Source: Tritrichomonas foetus (taxonomy: Eukaryota > Parabasalia > Tritrichomonadida > Tritrichomonadidae). Taken from it: a stretch of 64,000 nt of DNA. A program made the position numbers and the translations under genes. This document shows positions 8,389-18,062 of this stretch, in pieces (the first letter of the stretch is position 1; the number at the start of each line of letters is the position of its first letter). Where the stretch lies: contig MLAK01000586.1 of assembly GCA_001839685.1 (NCBI GenBank), positions 33,340-97,339 of the forward strand, in the 5' to 3' direction. A model generated the notes under the pieces. That model was given only the letters and a program-made list of their open reading frames with translations. It was not told the origin of the DNA and searched no databases.

Positions 8389-10200
8389 NACCTTTTTATA
8401 AGATTTAAAATTATATTTGTGCGCAAGAATTCTCCTTTCAAAAGAATTAATAAAAGAAAAATAAGTTTTATCGTTTAGATTTTTTTTAATTTGACCAAAG
8501 AAATTTTCAGAATTAATTGTTCCTATTTTTCCAATTGAAAAAGCACAGGGAATATTTGTTAAAACGATTATTACTGATGAAAAATAATTGGCTAAATGAA
8601 TACAGACTTTTCGATTGTAAAAAGCAACGAATTTTTTAGATTTTGATGTAATGATACCGTTTTTATACAATGAATAGTAATTCAATGTTGTAAACAATGC
8701 GATATAGCTTATTTTGAGTCGCTCTACTCTTGTTAATGTTTTACATCGAATTAATAAATTAATTGAAACGCTTGGGATGAGATATAGAACGAAAATGTAA
8801 TCTTCTTTTAAAAAAGCTTTTTGCAGAATATTATCAGAGAACATTATATAAGGATAAAAATCATCCATTGAATTCAAAGTATTGCTTGACCAAATATAAC
8901 TTGGCATTGTAGTATCATATTGATAAAATGTATTTTTTGATATTGCTTCTTTTGAATTGTAATTTTTTAAAAATACAGCACCATATTTTATTAAGTGTTT
9001 TCGTATCCTTTTAAGAATATGAGCTGGGTCATTTGGTGTCATAACACAATCTTTAATACTTAACAACTCTGAACTTTTTTTAAAGTATTTTGTCCATTTC
9101 TCAAAATATTTTGTTTGTGCACTGTCATATGATGGATCTGCATCATATGAGTGCATTATTACTCGAAAAGGACTTGAAATTTCTTTACTAATATTTTGTA
9201 GTGAGTTTAAAATATTTTGATCTGCAGATCCATTGTTTGATGTATATACAAAAACAGGAAAAGATGAAACCGTAAAGAAAGGATTTATCATAAAAATAAA
9301 AATATTATTAATAAAACTATTGTTTTCAATTAATTCTGCCATCATTTTTCGATACAATAAACAGTCATTAGAATAAAACGGATCATATTTCGAAATAATT
9401 TTCTTACCACTGTCTAAAACTCCATAAATTTCTTTTTTCTTTCTGTGGAAGCATTGTTCCACATGAGTGGCATCAACAGAAATATTTACATATAATTCTT
9501 CAGGTAATTCCACTTTATCCTGAAGAATATCGGTAAAATAGCGAATTATATTTGTAATTTTATTTATCTGACTAAAATCACAGAAACATGGGATGTTTTC
9601 AGTTTTAATCCAAGAATTGATAGTCAAAGTGCACGGACCATTTAAAAGATTTGAAACATATGTATATTGTGTTGTTTTTAAATTACAATATAATTCGATC
9701 CAAAAAAGACGTGACTCTATATCATAAACATTTTTTTTTCTGTAAACAAAATTTTTAAAATTATTAGCAATAGCGTGGGATACAGGTTGACTTAAGAATT
9801 GATTTAGCATTTCTTCTATTAATAAAGTATCTTTTTGTCTCTTTTTTTGTTGCAAACATTGAATAATTTTCATATTTTCTTTATGTTTGGTTTTATAACG
9901 AGAAATAACACCCTCTCTGGATTTTTTTTCTTGTGCTTCTTTATATTTTTTTTTCTTCTGATTATATTTTGTTATTGTTTGAGTTTGCTGGGAAAATGGT
10001 TGTTCCGGTTCATCGAAATCAAAATTAGTTCGAATTAAATTTAAATGATTTGGCAATTGCTTTTGAGTTCGAGCCGATAGAAAATGTAATAATTTTTGTA
10101 GAATGGAATATAAGAGGTAAATATAAAAAAAAATGCCACTGAGAGCAAGAAATTCTATCATTTTTTTGATGATTAATTTCATAAAACGCAACTTTTTCAA
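8377..10200 (-). CDS. Transposase, DDE superfamily (P-element/THAP9/Kolobok-like)
   Basis: The 607-codon frame has a lysine-rich N-terminal third and an RNase H-like core. Candidate catalytic positions are Asp in 'SVDATH' (~243), Asp in 'SYDADPSYD' (~352) and Glu in 'NSENFF' (~563). A 'NDPAHILKRIRKH' block near 390 resembles the D-x-x-H..K..R block of P-element and THAP9 transposases. No THAP zinc finger is visible. The first ~45 residues are encoded inside direct repeat A' and may not be native. The genuine start could be further in, for example the Met in 'KENMKIIQ'. One codon near the C-terminus contains the unresolved base at 8389. The frame is otherwise intact, so the element could be autonomous. 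Confidence 0.65.
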   Translation of the reverse strand: MKKLRFMKLIIKKMIEFLALSGIFFYIYLLYSILQKLLHFLSARTQKQLPNHLNLIRTNFDFDEPEQPFSQQTQTITKYNQKKKKYKEAQEKKSREGVISRYKTKHKENMKIIQCLQQKKRQKDTLLIEEMLNQFLSQPVSHAIANNFKNFVYRKKNVYDIESRLFWIELYCNLKTTQYTYVSNLLNGPCTLTINSWIKTENIPCFCDFSQINKITNIIRYFTDILQDKVELPEELYVNISVDATHVEQCFHRKKKEIYGVLDSGKKIISKYDPFYSNDCLLYRKMMAELIENNSFINNIFIFMINPFFTVSSFPVFVYTSNNGSADQNILNSLQNISKEISSPFRVIMHSYDADPSYDSAQTKYFEKWTKYFKKSSELLSIKDCVMTPNDPAHILKRIRKHLIKYGAVFLKNYNSKEAISKNTFYQYDTTMPSYIWSSNTLNSMDDFYPYIMFSDNILQKAFLKEDYIFVLYLIPSVSINLLIRCKTLTRVERLKISYIALFTTLNYYSLYKNGIITSKSKKFVAFYNRKVCIHLANYFSSVIIVLTNIPCAFSIGKIGTINSENFFGQIKKNLNDKTYFSFINSFERRILAHKYNFKSYKKXFIV

Positions 10201-10729
10201 TACATATTCAGTCGATATTTCAATGAAAAAAAACCATTTCCATTAAAATTTTTTTATTCTTTAAAAGGCTAAAATGTCATATTAATGAAGAATTTCCATT
10301 TGAAAATAAATACACATATATGTAACAATATTTTTCTTTAATAAATATGTGTCAATCAAGAATTACAATTTTTTTTAGGAATATTTATAAAAAAGTATTA
10401 GCATCAAAAAAATGTCATAGATATATTTTAAATTGTATATAGTTACATCCACATAAAAAATTAATAGAAAATATCTATTAGATTTTGTTTAAATGCAAAA
10501 AATTACAAAAACTCTTTGGTGTGCAGAACGGCTTATTCATTTTTTTCTTAATTTTACTTGATAAAAATGAATTATATCAAAAATAATTAGGATTTGGGGT
10601 TATAGATCCTGAAAAATTGAAAAACCACGGTTTTAGAAATTATTATTTTTTCTACCCTTTAAAATCATTTAAACTTCAAATTAATTATATATTCATGATA
10701 TTTAAATATAATTAAGATTATATTATGAA
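10060..10729. repeat. Direct repeat A', right copy (~670 bp)
   Basis: This is the second copy of repeat A (7718-8388) in the same orientation. About 200 bp separate it from the right end of the transposon. On the minus strand it contributes the N-terminal codons of the transposase frame. Confidence 0.9.
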
Positions 10730-10822
10730 ATTTAAATCAAATTAATAATTTTTTACTGACAAAAAATTAAATATCATTTTTCGAAATTGTCAAGTGACCA
10801 TGCTGCTGAACAGTTTAATAAT

Positions 10823-10894
10823 NATATATCGATAGTNTATCTAGTATGTAATGATGCAGTGTTTTTCNTTTTTCNAGAAACNTATCCTGTCTGN
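10823..10894. other. Cluster of ambiguous bases
   Basis: Single unresolved bases occur at 10823, 10837, 10868, 10875, 10882 and 10894; a further one is at 8389. They lie in the transposon only, as expected when several divergent copies were merged during assembly. Confidence 0.9.
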
Positions 10895-10907
10895 AGAAAA
10901 AGTTGAT

Positions 10908-10929
10908 TCAAAATATCTTTATACGATGT
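10908..10929 (-). repeat. Right terminal inverted repeat
   Basis: Read on the minus strand it begins ACATCGTATAAAGAT and then shows TTTTGAAT. It pairs with the left ends at 6784 and 7700. Confidence 0.75.
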
Positions 10930-10937
10930 GGTACATG
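10930..10937. repeat. Right target-site duplication of the transposon
   Basis: GGTACATG is identical to 6776-6783. It is followed after 3 bp by TGACCATTTAAT (10941), the presumed promoter motif of the fucosyltransferase gene. Confidence 0.8.
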
Positions 10938-10940
10938 TCA

Positions 10941-10952
10941 TGACCATTTAAT
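10941..10952 (+). promoter_or_regulatory. TGACCA-type upstream motif of the fucosyltransferase gene
   Basis: TGACCATTTAAT lies 88 bp before the ATG at 11029 and 3 bp outside the transposon TSD. The same hexamer recurs upstream of many genes in this window. Confidence 0.35.
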
Positions 10953-11028
10953 CAAATCCCATTTAATTTTTGTTAAACGAGTATCATCCTTCTATTGAAT
11001 TTGCTATCATTCTAAATTTAGAATCTTC

Positions 11029-12105
11029 ATGAATTCCACGTCCTGGTGTTTATTACACCTGTTGATTATCACAGTCATCTGGTTCTATCAACAATATTAT
11101 CTCTTCTTGCAATTTAGTTCCATTCCAAATCGAAATAACCTCGCTGGCGTTCCAACCAATTTTCGCTTTTCAGTTTTTGAATCATTGTTCAAGTATTACA
11201 AAAAAGACGCACTTATTCTGATTTATAACACAGGTTGGGCCCCAATGAAGTCATATGGTTACTGCAACGGACGTTTTGATATGGGGTCTTTTCGATTAAC
11301 TGGAGATCGCGCAGACCTTGATAAAGCCGACATAGTTATCTTTCATCATCCTGAAAACAGAAGAAAGATTCCAAAGCGAACGAAACCTGACCAAATATGG
11401 ATTTGGTTTAATCTTGAACCTCCAAAAAACATCGATCATTTTATTTATGCGAATAATGTATTCAATTTAACGGCTTCTTTTCGATTTGACAGTGATATTT
11501 CAGTTCCATACGGATATTTTCTAACGAAACCTGATAATTACACATTTACGTATAAGACCCATAAAAACTTCTCGCAAAAGACTAAACTTGTCTCCTGGTT
11601 TGTCCATGATTGGGAAGAAAACTCGCTTCGTGTAAAATATTATAATAACTTGAAGAATTATTTAAATGTCGATATTTATGGAAGATATGAAAGAGTTAAA
11701 GATATGTGTTCTGTTGTTTCTGATTATAAATTTTATTTGTCGTTTGAAAATTCAAATGTGACACATTATATTACTGAAAAACTATGGAGAAATGCGTTTA
11801 TTTGTGGAGCAGTTCCAGTTGTTCTAGGAACTGTTAAAGAAACATATTTAAAGCTTGGAACTCCACCTGATGCTTTTATTCATGTTGATGATTTTCCTAA
11901 CGAGAAAAGTTTGGCTGATTATTTGAAAAAAGTTGGTGAAAATGAAGTACTATATAATTCATACCTCAAATGGAGAAAAGGTCATGGTATTTATTCACAT
12001 GAAACAATGGCATCGTTCTTCTGTAAGATTGTTGAATATCTTAATCATCATAATGTGAAGCCTCGGCCTGGAATTCCAAATCTTTATGAGTGGTTTATTT
12101 CTTAA
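11029..12105 (+). CDS. Alpha-1,3-fucosyltransferase (GT10), type II membrane protein
   Basis: The 358-residue protein has a short cytosolic N-terminus, one hydrophobic anchor (about 6-27) and a lumenal catalytic domain. The GT10 signature is clear at about 233-268: a YKFYLSFENS-type strand, then YITEKLWRNA and GAVPVVLG. This is the GDP-fucose binding region of alpha-1,3/1,4-fucosyltransferases. Upstream blocks (about 60-190) fit the acceptor-binding half. The enzyme should act in the Golgi, adding fucose to N-acetylglucosamine or a related sugar on glycoproteins or surface glycoconjugates. An initiator-like TCATTC (from 11007) lies 22 bp before the ATG. The transposon ends about 90 bp upstream, so its promoter may be altered. 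Acceptor specificity cannot be read from sequence. Confidence 0.88.
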   Translation: MNSTSWCLLHLLIITVIWFYQQYYLFLQFSSIPNRNNLAGVPTNFRFSVFESLFKYYKKDALILIYNTGWAPMKSYGYCNGRFDMGSFRLTGDRADLDKADIVIFHHPENRRKIPKRTKPDQIWIWFNLEPPKNIDHFIYANNVFNLTASFRFDSDISVPYGYFLTKPDNYTFTYKTHKNFSQKTKLVSWFVHDWEENSLRVKYYNNLKNYLNVDIYGRYERVKDMCSVVSDYKFYLSFENSNVTHYITEKLWRNAFICGAVPVVLGTVKETYLKLGTPPDAFIHVDDFPNEKSLADYLKKVGENEVLYNSYLKWRKGHGIYSHETMASFFCKIVEYLNHHNVKPRPGIPNLYEWFIS

Positions 12106-13826
12106 TATTATTTATTATCAATTTTTTGAATTTGTTAGTCAAATACATCATTTTTCTAAAATTTATGAGGATGTTTATCAAATAGACAATATGTCCGATA
12201 ATAATCATGTTATACACCACTATTTAACTCGTGATTGAATAATTTAATATTCTTTCCTCTTATGCTGAGCCATTATATGCCTATTGATGTTTTCATCAAG
12301 TGAGTTGATGATCACTTTTCCTCTGTTTCTTTTTATTCAAAAGATATTCTATCTTTTTGAATCACTTTGATATCATCATATTCATTTTTTCATCACATTA
12401 TTTTATCTGTGTTAGAAACAAAAATGAAGTAAATTATGGAATTTAAACAGAATTCCGGCAAAATTTGAAAAGCTATATTTTACATCAAAATAGATGTCAA
12501 AAAAGAAATCCATCATATTCAGGGTCGCTTTTCTCCCGATCCACAAAAAGTTTTGCAATGTTGCTGACGAATAAAATTATGATACTTTCTTTGATAATGG
12601 TTTAATAAAACAAATATAAAAATCTCTAGATTTGCTTTTGATGCTATTGTCTTTAGATAAATCACAATTGACAAATGCCCAAAAAATATTCCGATATAAG
12701 ATGAACTATAAAAAGGGGCGTTCTAAGAACGACAAGATGTTTCAACTTTAGAATGGATAACAATTCTGTACAGATGCAAGTAATTATTTTTGTAAAACTA
12801 TATCTCATGAGTCAATTATAAATGAATTTAACCACAATATCTATCGGATATTTCACCATAGCGAAAATTAATCAGCTATATATATTATTACACTAAAAAT
12901 CAAAATTGTTTTAGAGATTATTCGATGAAAAGATTTAAGCGAATTATTTCACCTAATTCCCTCCTTTATACATGTTTTTAGTTAGGAATAAATCAATAAT
13001 TGGATTTGAAATCATTTTGAAATTTAAAGACAACTTTTTTCTTTTCATTTTCAATACAAATTCATCAATACATAATAAATTTCAAAGGATTTTTCTTCAT
13101 TAGCTGCCAAACAGCAACATTAAATACATATTAGATTAAAAATATGGCATGTTTAACGTTCAATATTGTGATATAACATCCTCCATGATAATATGGAATT
13201 CATATTTGGACCAGTAAATACTTAAATAAAATCATGACAAATCGATTATCTTTGTTATATTTCGATTCGAAAGATCTCTCTTGAACCTTATACATTGCAT
13301 AGCCAGCCAATTTGTTCATGAAAGATCATTTTTATAATTGAACTCCTTTTTATCATCCTTTGAGAGTGACTTAAAAATTCCCGAAGTTTGATCTGGAAAA
13401 CATAACTTTCATTACCGATTTTATTTTGCTCACTATACAAAATAAGAGCGGGAGAATATTTTGTAAAGAGAAAGATACTTGATTATTTAAATTAAAAAAT
13501 AATCGAGTTCTTTGACAAAAAAGTTCCAAAATATTCATTGTATGTGATATGAAAGATATGCCAATTATGATAATGATGTTTGTCACAAATATCACATCAT
13601 CCTTTTCAAAATTCAATATCTTGTGAAAAAGTAGGTAATATATCAAAAAGTTATGAAAACGAATAACAATTCAAAAAGTTTACGACCTTATACTTGGTCG
13701 ATCTCCTTAACTTTTTCAAAGTATATCGTTACAACATCCAAAGAAAAATTTCACAAACCGCGCTAAAAAAATTATGAAAATTCATTTAATAAAAATTGTT
13801 TCCTTCTAGATAGCGATACAAAATAA
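12106..13826. other. 1.7-kb gene-free spacer before the UBR gene
   Basis: No supported gene was found. A 91-codon open frame at 13371-13646 (-) is hydrophobic, AT-driven and unrecognised. A 13-bp perfect palindrome (CGTTCTAAGAACG) is at 12719-12731, just after a TATAAAAAGGGG stretch. A TCATTTA initiator-like site lies about 45 bp before the UBR start codon. Confidence 0.45.
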
Positions 13827-16800
13827 ATGGACGCTTCTCTCGAAGATCTTTCTCTTCGATTTGAGATTGACGTCAAATCGGCCTGCTCGTTCTGCGAAAA
13901 AATCATTTGTGGCGACGAATTCGAAAATATCGAGGATTTCATCAGTTATCAACAGTCGAAACTTCCACCAAACTACTGCGATCGATCATGGAATGAAAAA
14001 ACAATTACAGCATATTGCAAAGAGTGCAGCCTCACTCAAAATAGCTGCATATGCATAAATTGTTTCCTTCATGGAAATCATAAAGGGCATAATGTTTCAT
14101 TCACAATCGGGAATGTTGGAAACTGTGATTGCGGTGATCGCTCAGCTTGGAACTACCTTGGCTTTTGCTCTGAGCACTTTTATAAAAAGCCAGAAGAGCT
14201 TCCAGCCGACTTACAACTTTTTCTTACCAATGCGTTTATTGCAGCATTTAAGCACACCAATTTTCTTGCTGTTCATCGACCAGAAACATTTTCGGAGATT
14301 TGTACTTGGGTGAAAAAGTTTTCCGATATTAATTCTTCATTTAAAGCTTTAGTTTCAAACATTTTCTTCGAAAAACATATAAATTTGGCTGATATTATGA
14401 GAAACTATATTAACTATTCAAGTATGAGCGCAATGGCTTTATTAAATCTTTTATCATCACTTACCAATGACGCTTTAATGAGCAAAGCAATAACAAAAGC
14501 GGTTTTTGAGGTTTTTCCTGATTATGTTTTTTCACTTTTATCAATTTTATGTTCAGAAAAACCAAAAAAGAGACCAGTTGAACAACTTTTTAATATCTTT
14601 AAAATCATCACGTATGGATTCATGCATGCTAATATCAAAGAAGCTTTGAAAGAGAATATAGATTGGGTTTCGTCAATGTCAAAAACAATAAAATTGATGT
14701 TTGAATTTATTATGAGAAATTATAATTTTAGATATTTAACAAATGCAAAATATGACCAATTATTTCTATCTATTACTGATCTAATTTCTGAAGTCGCTGT
14801 CAATCCTAACCAACATGATAATGCAATCTTATTTTCAAAGATGTTTTTTAAAGAACTTTTAAAAATTGAGGGGTTTACCAAATTCACAAGATTTGTTAAC
14901 GAAAAAGAAGAAGAAGGACCAAAAAAAGAATCAACTTCTTTACATATAACTTTTTATATTTCCGATATACTGCGAAGACTTTGTGTTATTGATACTGATG
15001 AAAAAAGTTGTTATAAAGGAATGTTGAAGTTTTTAGAGAAAAATTTTTGGAACGATACTTTTGATGATGTCCATGATATTCATTTTTTACTTCGACCATT
15101 TTTAAAACCCGGCGTTTTTGGAACAGAAGATCTTTCACTTCATATTGCTTTTGAAAAACTCTTACTAAACCAACCAGGCAAACTTGAATTCATGCAATTC
15201 CTTTACAACTATCTTCGTGAACATCATAATAATATCCAAAATAAACAAAGTAGTTCATGGTGCAATGAATCAAAAAATGAGTTGAGGGATAATGGATTAA
15301 ATAGTGAATTTGATTCTCGGAATCTTCAGTTTAATGAATTTTTGTTGAGCTTTTCGATTTTACCATTGAGATTTTTTGCTGTTCATTATCAAGTTAATTA
15401 TTTTTTCCAATGTAACAGTAAAACTTTTGTAATAGCCATTAATTCATTTACTTTCAAAGGAAATATTAATCTAAGATTAATGCCACTTTTTGCACTAATT
15501 CAAATGATGTATGGTATTGTTGATGATAAAGAGTATGCAATGAGTACATTATTACATACATTTGGAATATTTGAAGTTACTGAATCCAAAGATTTTCATT
15601 ATACACTTTTAAATTTATTGTTTTTTCTATCGAATCTTGTGACTGATCGAATTTGTTTAATGAATGATTTAAGATCACTCGAAGAACGAATTATTGCTTT
15701 AGAACTTGGTGATAATCATCTTATTTCGGCAACACAAATTGCAGATTTGTTTTGGCCTGAACTTATCAACTCTTCTTTCTATCAAAATGTTGTTGATGAA
15801 GTCACTGTTCGAATTACAACAGATATTGAAACAAAGTTTAAACTAGCTGATGAAAAGTATTGGAATCCAATTGCACCATGGGTTAGTCATATTTCAAATA
15901 AATGTGCCTCATTTTTTCAAAAAAATAAAGACAAATTGCTTCCTTTTACAAAGTTCACACCTGAGCCATTTAATTTAAATTTAGGTGGCTTACTTCAAAC
16001 ACGTGCTGTTTATGCAATAATTTATTTTATTGCCTCAACAACTGTTTGTGAACATAATGCACCTGTCGTTTCAGTTCATTTTATTTTGAATTTATTAATT
16101 ATTTTGAGACAAATCACGCCAAAGGATGAATTCACTGTTTATGAAATTGAATGTTCCAATTTACCAGAGTTGATTGAAAAGATTCCTTCAAAATTTGATG
16201 ATATGCTTCATTGTCAAATCAAATATTCAAAATACCAACCCCACGATTTAATCAGCCTGATTAAACAATTAGGTGTAATTGGAATCAATGTTTTAAAAGA
16301 AATTAGCGAGTTATCTAGTGAAGATGTAGACACTTCATTTTTGGAAGAAGAACGACAAAGGAAGAAAAAAGCGGCTCAAGCCGCACGTTTAAATGCATTA
16401 AAACAAATCCAACAAAATACAAAAATCGCTTTTGACGAAGAAGAATCTGAGAATGAAACTCAAAATCAAATCAATCATTCATTAAATAATCAATCAAATT
16501 CATTAAATGAACAAAAGAATGATGAAGTGAAGAGTCAGGTTGATGACGATGAAATTGAAAATAAAAATGATGGAATTGATGAAATTTGTTCAATTTGTCA
16601 AACAAACGAAAAAGAAATTTTATGGTTTCCAATGACAATTTATCAATCAAGTTTATCAACTTTTGTTTCAAGTGAATCAAACTGGAATCCAGTTTCTGAA
16701 ATTTCAGCTTCGATTTGCATTCATTTGGTTCATTCAAAATGTGTAAAAAATTTAAAAGTTGGTCGAAATTTTATTTGCTCGGCTGATAGAACCCTTAAAA

Positions 16801-17792
16801 ACTGTTTATTACCAAAATTTCCACCAAAATTCTCACCGAGTTATAAAAAAGAACTTGATTTTTTTTGCAAATTGTTTTCTGCGCATGAAGATTCATACGA
16901 AAAAGGTCAAAATATTTCTCTTTCTTCATTAATTGAATTAATTGTTGGTTTGATTAGTACGATTGAGTTCCGAGATCGCTCAAATCCATTATTTTCCACC
17001 AAAAAAACAAATGTTTTGCTCATTAAATATTTGTTTAGGACAATTTGGTATCTTCAAAAAGTAAAAAAACAACAACTACGTGAAAAATCATCTCCGATTT
17101 GGGTTTTGATTTCCAAATTAGTTGATTCTGATGATCCTCAATTAAATTTTCAACCCTTTGCATCAATCATTAAAAATATGTTAAAAGGTGAAGAAGAAAA
17201 CATTCGAAGATTCGATCGCCAAGTTGCAATTTTACATAATTGTATTTTTAATGAAACTATCAATCTTCCAAATCCATCAAACTTAAGGAAAAATTTATTA
17301 AATATTGATTTTCCCAATATGTTTTTGGAGTTTATCTTACCCAAATATGGTTCAATTCCTGTAGATAAACATTTTTTGGAAATTGGATTATGTTTAATGA
17401 CTGGACAAATTGTATATTTCCAGAAAAATAAAGAAAATCCTTCTTCTGCAGTAAGCCATATCGAATATACCAAAAACAACTGTGGAGGATTATGTCCTAT
17501 TTTAGTTTTAACAGGAGAAAAAGCCACATCTGTTCAAATCTTTACAGACACATTTTCAACCAATGTAACTCTGCGACCATTTTATTTAACTGTTAATGGC
17601 GACGAAAACATTGGATTTGAAAGTTCCTATATGGCGCCATACTTCAAAAAAATTGTATATGAAAAAACAATGGATATATTTTTTTCTGGTGAATGGATTT
17701 CTCTTATCGAGTCAAAGGATTTCGTTGGAAATGTTTTTGGTAGAAATAGTGAAGATGAAAATAATGACGAATATATTGGTGCATCATCTTAA
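13827..17792 (+). CDS. UBR-type E3 ubiquitin ligase (N-recognin, UBR1/UBR2-like)
   Basis: The 1321-residue protein starts with a UBR-box zinc finger (about 18-118) rich in Cys and His, including NCDCGDRSAW, the acidic pocket that reads type-1 N-degrons. A long helical middle region follows, then a basic/acidic linker (about 830-915) with a lysine-rich helix. A RING-like domain (about 918-990) begins CSIC and includes CIHLVHSKC. The C-terminal portion matches the order of UBR1 family proteins, whose autoinhibitory UBLC cap lies there. Family members build ubiquitin chains on proteins with destabilising N-termini in the cytosol. Length is shorter than human UBR1 (about 1750) but within the protist range. 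The stop is TAA within TAAA. ClpS-like N-domain presence could not be decided. Confidence 0.85.
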   Translation: MDASLEDLSLRFEIDVKSACSFCEKIICGDEFENIEDFISYQQSKLPPNYCDRSWNEKTITAYCKECSLTQNSCICINCFLHGNHKGHNVSFTIGNVGNCDCGDRSAWNYLGFCSEHFYKKPEELPADLQLFLTNAFIAAFKHTNFLAVHRPETFSEICTWVKKFSDINSSFKALVSNIFFEKHINLADIMRNYINYSSMSAMALLNLLSSLTNDALMSKAITKAVFEVFPDYVFSLLSILCSEKPKKRPVEQLFNIFKIITYGFMHANIKEALKENIDWVSSMSKTIKLMFEFIMRNYNFRYLTNAKYDQLFLSITDLISEVAVNPNQHDNAILFSKMFFKELLKIEGFTKFTRFVNEKEEEGPKKESTSLHITFYISDILRRLCVIDTDEKSCYKGMLKFLEKNFWNDTFDDVHDIHFLLRPFLKPGVFGTEDLSLHIAFEKLLLNQPGKLEFMQFLYNYLREHHNNIQNKQSSSWCNESKNELRDNGLNSEFDSRNLQFNEFLLSFSILPLRFFAVHYQVNYFFQCNSKTFVIAINSFTFKGNINLRLMPLFALIQMMYGIVDDKEYAMSTLLHTFGIFEVTESKDFHYTLLNLLFFLSNLVTDRICLMNDLRSLEERIIALELGDNHLISATQIADLFWPELINSSFYQNVVDEVTVRITTDIETKFKLADEKYWNPIAPWVSHISNKCASFFQKNKDKLLPFTKFTPEPFNLNLGGLLQTRAVYAIIYFIASTTVCEHNAPVVSVHFILNLLIILRQITPKDEFTVYEIECSNLPELIEKIPSKFDDMLHCQIKYSKYQPHDLISLIKQLGVIGINVLKEISELSSEDVDTSFLEEERQRKKKAAQAARLNALKQIQQNTKIAFDEEESENETQNQINHSLNNQSNSLNEQKNDEVKSQVDDDEIENKNDGIDEICSICQTNEKEILWFPMTIYQSSLSTFVSSESNWNPVSEISASICIHLVHSKCVKNLKVGRNFICSADRTLKNCLLPKFPPKFSPSYKKELDFFCKLFSAHEDSYEKGQNISLSSLIELIVGLISTIEFRDRSNPLFSTKKTNVLLIKYLFRTIWYLQKVKKQQLREKSSPIWVLISKLVDSDDPQLNFQPFASIIKNMLKGEEENIRRFDRQVAILHNCIFNETINLPNPSNLRKNLLNIDFPNMFLEFILPKYGSIPVDKHFLEIGLCLMTGQIVYFQKNKENPSSAVSHIEYTKNNCGGLCPILVLTGEKATSVQIFTDTFSTNVTLRPFYLTVNGDENIGFESSYMAPYFKKIVYEKTMDIFFSGEWISLIESKDFVGNVFGRNSEDENNDEYIGASS

Positions 17793-18062
17793 AGCTGAAA
17801 CTTTCTTGTTTTTTAGTAAGAGTTCTAATGGGATTCTATATAATAAATTGTTTGTATTTCGGTCGATTTTCTTTTCTTTGTTTAATTTTTTGCTTCATTA
17901 AAGACCAATATCGTTGACCAAAATCAATATTATTTTATATTCTGAATGAATATACCATGAAAAATATTTAAAAAAGGAAAAACGAATAAATAAAATGGAT
18001 TATGAAAATTCTCGATTTTTCTTTTTTATAAAAATAGACAGTAATATAAAAACATAATAAAT
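17793..18062. other. Convergent 3' spacer
   Basis: This AT-rich spacer lies between the UBR gene (+) and the CKK-protein gene (-). It contains one TGACCA (17915-17920), showing the hexamer is not confined to 5' flanks. Confidence 0.5.

Larger units (their letters stand above)
6784..10929 (-). mobile_element. DNA transposon (DDE type, P/Kolobok/THAP9-like) with TIRs and 8-bp TSD
   Basis: The left end begins ACAACGTATAAAGAT and the right end, read inward, begins ACATCGTATAAAGAT (14 of 15 identical); both continue into TTTTGA. The element is bounded by identical octamers GGTACATG. It encodes a DDE-like transposase on the minus strand (8377-10200). It also carries two 670-bp direct repeats, an internal copy of the left end at 7700-7724, and a broken ubiquitin-protease fragment (7167-7697). 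An 8-bp TSD and a D-P-A-H motif suggest the P/THAP9-like group, but hAT-like or an undescribed family remain possible. All seven ambiguous bases (N) I found in the window lie in or at repeats of this element, suggesting multiple copies in the genome. Confidence 0.8.

Noticed and set aside
7718..10729. Reading the 670-bp direct repeats as LTRs of a retrotransposon
   Set aside because: No reverse transcriptase, integrase or primer-binding site; the ORF is DDE-transposase-like, and the TIRs with TSD lie outside the repeats.
13371..13646. 91-codon open frame on the minus strand
   Set aside because: AT-driven hydrophobic translation with no family resemblance or upstream signal.
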